Below, one piece after another: positions 59,337 to 64,000 of a DNA stretch of 64,000 nucleotides. Below the pieces are notes generated by a model. The model saw only the letters and a program-made list of their open reading frames with translations. It was not told the DNA's origin and searched no databases. Every line of letters starts with the position of its first letter. Position 1 is the first letter of the stretch. The position numbers and the translations under genes are program-made. The stretch comes from Rhabditoides inermis (taxonomy: Eukaryota > Nematoda > Chromadorea > Rhabditida > Rhabditidae), in assembly GCA_963966185.1 (NCBI GenBank), contig CAWZYM010000253.1:1051001-1115000 (forward strand), in the 5' to 3' direction.

Positions 59337-60974
59337 TGAAGGAATGGAGGTTCGATGCCCATACGCTCTCGAGCGGTCTTATATACGCACGACTGTTCAG
59401 GCTTACATTAGGCTTACAGCGCGCTTCCTGTCTGCGCTCTCACACTCTCTGTTTTCAAAAGAAGCGAGAAGTTCAGTGGATACGGTAACAAAACTATAGC
59501 TACGACTGCTTGTGGCACGCTGCAAGCTATAAGCGGTACACCCACGGTTTTGCTGAACAAAAAAAATTAGGTCAACGCCAAAAGGGTATTTCCAGAGATC
59601 ATCGATCTTCATTGACTGAACTTGGCAAAACCATTTGCACATAGCGGGACTCGAAGGCGCATAGCATGCTTCATGTTAGCGTCACCACAACTAAAATGAT
59701 GTTCGGGGAGATAGTTTGCCGTGTCACGGTGAAAAAATTGGTCTACTCTATAGTCGCATTTGATCTACCCTCTAGTCGTGAGGAGACCCAAGCGCGCGCA
59801 TTTAAACGCTAATAAAGGGGCTGGCATGCGAATGAAAGAGGCCGCGCCACATTTGAGCCTTTCCCGCGCTGTCTGACCTCTCTCGCTCGCGACTGAGTTT
59901 CGTCAACTGACCCTGACTGTCAATAACAGAAACTCTTCTAATCCTCCAGGCGGCAACTATGACATGGCTTGAAGATCTCATTTTGAAGATATGCGCACAT
60001 TGTTCACGTATATTCGAAAATCTTTTTCGCGAAGTTCGAGTTTGCTTTCTTAGTTTTTGCAGGTGCTCATTTTAGTAAGCATATGGATAACGAGAATTCA
60101 CCGTTCTTTTTGTTCTTTTTCAAGTCCAAAATTGAGCGCCGCTGTGCTTTCGAAGAGACATATCACTAAACATACATATGTTATTTTCATATGTAATATG
60201 TTAATAGCTTCTCGATACTGATAAGAAGGACTGCAACTGGAAACGGCACAAATCAAATGAAAACAATTCATCTCACCAAACAAAGATGTTATATTTACTG
60301 AACTTTACACGTGTGTAAAAGTAAGTGAAATGATAAAGTGATTTCATAGAGAATCCAAACGGAGTTCTGAAAAACACTCGGCATAATCAACCCAAAGCCG
60401 TTTGCTTTTCTTTTGACAGCTCCGACTGTTATTAAACGGCTTCAACTTGAAAACTTTAGAAGTTACTTCTGCTGAAGGCTGTTTTTTAGTGCTCTCGGTA
60501 TGCCGAAGCTCCGAGACTGGAATCGATCTTGCCACTCATGAACAATTAGCAAGAATCAATGAAAAATAGCTTGGTAGCACCTCGAAGTTTGCAAGACAAA
60601 GTAATGCCGTTCTTTCCTAGAATGCTTTCAATAATATGTTATGTAAAAAGATTGTTTTGTGAAAAAAACTGTGATTGGTGTGTGTTTTTTTGTTAAAGTT
60701 AATTACTCAAGAATGTTTTTAACTATACGACAACAACGTGATACTCACAGGGTTTTCACTAATAAGTTGTTCTTGGAAGTGTAACGCACAACGGCACAAC
60801 GAGAGAAAAAATCACAAACACAACACATTGTTACAAAATGAAACTCAACGCGTTCGATGAACTGATTTCGATTAAAGATACAGGGCCTATTCGATTTCCC
60901 CTAGCCGCTCATCGGCTCTTTGTCGACGGCACACACAAATAATCACGTATCAGTGCATTGCGTTTATCTATTTA
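59337..60974. other. Promoter side of the precursor gene, then gene-poor sequence
   Basis: Apart from the TATA box I see no gene. A 63-residue minus-strand frame at 60344-60535 is open but shows no domain or signal. The sequence directly before 60975 is unique and is not an (ATT)n array. Confidence 0.35.
59378..59385 (-). promoter_or_regulatory. TATA box (TATATAAG) of the small secreted precursor gene
   Basis: A canonical TATATAAG on the minus strand lies 42 bases before the ATG at 59336. No spliced-leader acceptor lies between, so direct initiation with a very short 5' UTR is likely. Confidence 0.55.
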
Positions 60975-61543
60975 CGAGGAAAGAAGACCCGCATCGTGTC
61001 GGCGCATGCGCCAACCGAGGATGCTGAGGAGGTGGAGAAGGACAAGTTCTTTGACGAGCTGGCCAAGATTGTGAGATCGGCCGGCAAGTCAGAGCTCGTC
61101 CTCGGACTTGACTCGAACAGCCGCGTGGCTGCCGACGCCAGTCCAGCAATGGGCAGGTGGATGCGTGCTGCCGACTGCACAAGCGACAACGGTCAGCGGA
61201 TAGTGGATCTGCTGGAGAGTTACGACCTTATCGTCGCGTCGGCCTGGAAGCGCAACCGTCCCTGGCAGCGCGCAACCTGGAGGAAGAACTGCATCGGGAG
61301 GCCGCACCAGATCGACTACCTGCTCGTCAAGAAGAGCCAGGCCGGCGCCGTTCTTTCCAGCAAGAGCCTGCCGGACTTCAAATACGACTCGGATCACATC
61401 CCCGTGGTTCTTGTCGTGAGTGGATCCGGAACGCGCCGTCGCTCGTTCTACCAGAAAAGACCGCCCCGCCTCGACTCTTGCCTGCTGATCACGGATGGTG
61501 ACGTGCGCGCGGACTACCGAGGGATAGTGGAGAAGAATCTGCA
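60975..61543 (+). mobile_element. LINE A, 5'-truncated second copy (endonuclease part)
   Basis: This matches 53812-54380 with only two or three base differences (for example GGATGCG for GGAGGCG at 61159). It starts abruptly inside the endonuclease coding region (GAGGAAAGAAGACCC), so the 5' end is truncated. It is interrupted at ATCTGCA by another LINE and resumes at 63914. Confidence 0.9.
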
Positions 61544-63527
61544 TGAACCCATTATGGTTGACACATGCATTCGATGCGAGAATCGAAAGGAGAAGCCAGT
61601 AAAGGGCTACGATTTCAAGAAGGCAAACTGGACGGGTCTGATAGAGTTTTTTGGAAAAGAAGTGCGATGTGAGTGGATAGAGGATAGGAGTCTGTCGATT
61701 GATGACATGTGGAGAAAGTTTGTGGATGTGGTTAAAGCGGGTATGCAGAAGTGGATACCGCTCAAATCATTCCGCAGGAGAAGAGGGTGCGAGTGGATGA
61801 GCGAGAGTGTCAAGACTTTGCAGCGGCGGAAAGACGCACTGCACAAGTTGAGCAAGGAAAGGGGAGACAGCGAGGCAAAATCTGCGTTTAGACATGCTCG
61901 AAAACAGCTGGCTAAAGAGACAGCCAACGAGAAGAAGAATTTCTTTGATAAGAAGTTTGCCTCTGTAGAGAGTCCCACAGACTTCTGGAAGACTATTGAG
62001 TGTCTGACAGGAAAAACGAAGGGCACGGAAATCCCCGATCTGATTGACTCGAATGGGAAGATGGCTGTGTCAGATCAGCAGAAGGCAGACATGCTCATGG
62101 AGCAGTTTGTCAAGGTTGGAAACACAATGGAAAGTGAGATGCCGGAGATTGCATCGGATGCGAATAGAGTCCCTCCCTGCTCGAGAGAGTTCGTGGAGAA
62201 GTACATACGAGAAGCATCTGAGCAGAAAGCAAGTGGAATCGATGGGATAACTGTGAGGCTGTTGAAGAGGTGTGTGAAACCATTGACTGCGCCAATCGTG
62301 GCTATGATCAATCGGTGTCTACACGAGGAGAAGTTCCCTCGGGGATGGAAGGAAGCGGTGATATCACCCATTCAGAAAGTGGAACACCCACAGCACCCAG
62401 TCGATTTCCGACCGGTGTCACTGCTACCTATTGTTAGCAAGATGGCAGAGGAGTATGTGTTTGGAATGATGGTTGGAGAGATAGACCGGAAGCTGTCTCC
62501 GAATCAGTTTGGATTCCGGAAGGGAAGGAGCACTGTGGACGCGCTACTGAGTTTCCAGTATGGAATGAGCGAGTGCCTGCAGAGTTGTAAGAGGAAGGCT
62601 GCTCGGGCGGTTGCAGTGTTTTTCGATATTTCGAAAGCATTCGATACGATCCCTCTTGGACATTTGGTAAATGTTCTAAGACATGATTTCAACCTTGCCG
62701 ATTCGTACCTCAGATTGATAAAAGATTATCTGTCTAACAGGAGGATGCGAGTGCGAGTGAACGGGACCCTGAGTGAAGAGAAGGAGGTTGTGAGTGGAGT
62801 GCCGCAGGGAAGTATCCTAGGACCACTTCTATTCAATTGTTACGTGAATCGAGTGGGGTCGATACAATTGAATGAAGGGGCGCGCATTGTTCAATACGCC
62901 GACGATACGGTATATGTCTCTCGGTATCTTACCGATGGAGACAAGGAGAATGCACAAGAAGATGTGGAGAAACTGAGTGGGCTCTTCTCAGAGATGGGAA
63001 TGAAGCTGAATGCGGGAAAGTGCAAGGTGATTCGAAAGGGAGTGTATGAGAAGGAACCAGATTTTGAGGTGAATCTGCATATTGGTGGAACAGAGCTCGA
63101 GTGTACTAGCAAGTACAAATATCTTGGAGTGGCAATTGATCCACTGATGAACTTCAGTGGTCACGTGGCTGAGAGGGTGACGAAGGCTCGCCAAGCTATT
63201 GGTGCTTTGGTGCGAACTATGAGGAAGTGGGCTCCTCGAAGCGCTTTCGAGAGAGTGTACAAGGCGTGTATTGAGCCAGGACTGCTGTATGCAGCAGAAG
63301 GATGGTTTCCTGCAAACGAGACAGACAGGGCAAGACTCGAAAGAGTGAATGTGCATGCAGCCAGGCTGGTGCAGAATGATTTCACGTCATCAGATGGCCG
63401 AGTGCTAGAGAAGGCTAAGTGGAACACGGTGAATAAGAAAGAAGGAGGGTGCTCATGTGGAATTATGTGCACGGAGTGCGAGCCCCTCCAGATGGAATGC
63501 TGGTCCTGGTGTCGGACAGTGGAGTGA
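60996..63527 (+). pseudogene. Fortuitous in-frame ORF: LINE A endonuclease joined to LINE B RT
   Basis: The open frame runs 843 residues through the nested junction at 61543. Residues 1 to about 182 are the C-terminal two-thirds of the LINE A endonuclease (SAHAPTEDAEE, GLDSNSR, SDHIPVV). The rest is a CR1/Jockey-type RT: FRKGRSTVDALL, VFFDISKAFDTI (about 62617), SGVPQGSILGPLL (about 62797) and QYADDTVY (YADD at 62895-62906), then YLGVAIDPLMNF. The true C-terminus of LINE B is in another frame from about 63450 to 63700 (LRRLWNALPEKAVLEE), so a frameshift near 63450 has killed the element. The N-terminal part of the nuclease is missing, so activity of the fused product is unlikely. Confidence 0.7.
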
Positions 63528-63913
63528 GAAGGACAGCACGCGGTGGCCACTCACTGAGAGTGATGGAGCCTGTGGTGACAAGTGCGAGACTGCACGACTA
63601 CCCGGTGAACGAGTTGAGAAGGCTTTGGAATGCCCTACCGGAGAAGGCTGTCTTGGAGGAGACCAAACAGTCATTCAAGCGTGCTGTCAAGAATCTGTGA
63701 ATTGTGACCGTCGGAGACGGTGTTTTATTTTACTAACAGTTGTGTTTATCGACTAGCGTGCTTATATAGCACGTCAGTTGAACTAATTTAGTTCTAACAG
63801 TCGTTATAATCCAAGGCTCTGTCTTGTTTTCGGCTGAGAACAATTGGTACGGCTATATCCTTGTTACTCTCTATGAGTAGTGAGATAAACGCAATACCAA
63901 CAACAAAAAAAAA
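61544..63913 (+). mobile_element. LINE B (CR1/Jockey-like), 5'-truncated, nested in LINE A
   Basis: The inserted sequence begins TGAACCCATTATGG and ends ACCAACAACAAAAAAAAA; LINE A continues with GGAGAGGCAGAAG on the other side. No target duplication is visible: the host reads CTGCA then GGAG with nothing repeated. The element lacks its own endonuclease domain. Confidence 0.85.
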
Positions 63914-64000
63914 GGAGAGGCAGAAGAAAGGAGAAACAGATGCTGACTCGTGGACGGCTGCAGTCCAGCAGGCAGCCAAGGAGGCGATTCCAACCCTGAA
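63914..64000 (+). mobile_element. LINE A, continuation after the nested insertion
   Basis: This matches 54381-54468 base for base as far as I can see. It runs off the window edge, so the RT part of this copy lies to the right. Confidence 0.9.

Noticed and set aside
60996..63527. A novel mobile endonuclease-RT fusion protein
   Set aside because: Flanking LINE A sequence resumes at 63914, so this is a nested insertion and the in-frame join is by chance.

Overview
The window comes from a nematode chromosome. The evidence is (TTAGGC)n, the nematode telomere hexamer, inside satellite monomers; nematode-specific 7TM chemoreceptor genes (a str-like gene and an srg-like gene, plus one of unassigned class); an OAC-type acyltransferase-3/SGNH gene; short introns ending in TTTCAG; and TTTTCAG-type acceptors a few bases before two start codons, as expected for spliced-leader addition. 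I cannot name the species. Exon models below were built by hand from splice sites, reading phase and family motifs.

Left part (1-11450), mostly single-copy genes: a secreted acidic low-complexity protein with a possible GPI signal (1419-2269, +); an intact str-like chemoreceptor (2730-4817, +) with a tRNA-like foldback element in one intron; an IQ-motif/P-loop protein resembling IQCA/DRC11 (4881-8269, -); and a third 7TM receptor (9251-11449, -).

Middle (about 10660-42530), a recent segmental amplification. A unit of about 12.7 kb occurs twice head to tail (12465-25136 and 25137-37900). A third copy is cut at 39159 and joined to an inverted 5' part of the same unit (39162 to about 42520). 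The left border is also an inverted junction. Each unit carries, in order: an endonuclease-less reverse transcriptase reading frame of Penelope-like type (minus strand); a terminal-inverted-repeat element with tRNA-like modules; a 22-exon OAC acyltransferase gene (intact in copy 2, broken by template switching in copy 1, truncated in copy 3); a dead 5' fragment of the neighbouring chemoreceptor gene; and a 12-mer array of a 100-bp satellite containing TTAGGC repeats, followed by a foldback element. The reverse transcriptase lies beside telomere-type repeats in every unit junction, which is the most interesting feature of the window.

Right part (42540-64000): an uncertain minus-strand gene region; retroelement debris; an srg-like chemoreceptor (47218-50130, +) disabled by a homopolymer frameshift and by a 497-bp MITE inside an exon; a near full-length APE-type LINE (53351-56545) embedded between long (ATT)n arrays; a small secreted precursor with an allatostatin-C-like C-x6-C core (58958-59336, -) behind a TATA box; and a nested LINE pair (60975-64000) in which a 5'-truncated CR1/Jockey-like element sits inside a second copy of the first LINE and happens to fuse in frame with its endonuclease domain. 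Long (CT/GA)n tracts occur in many introns and at one rearrangement junction.
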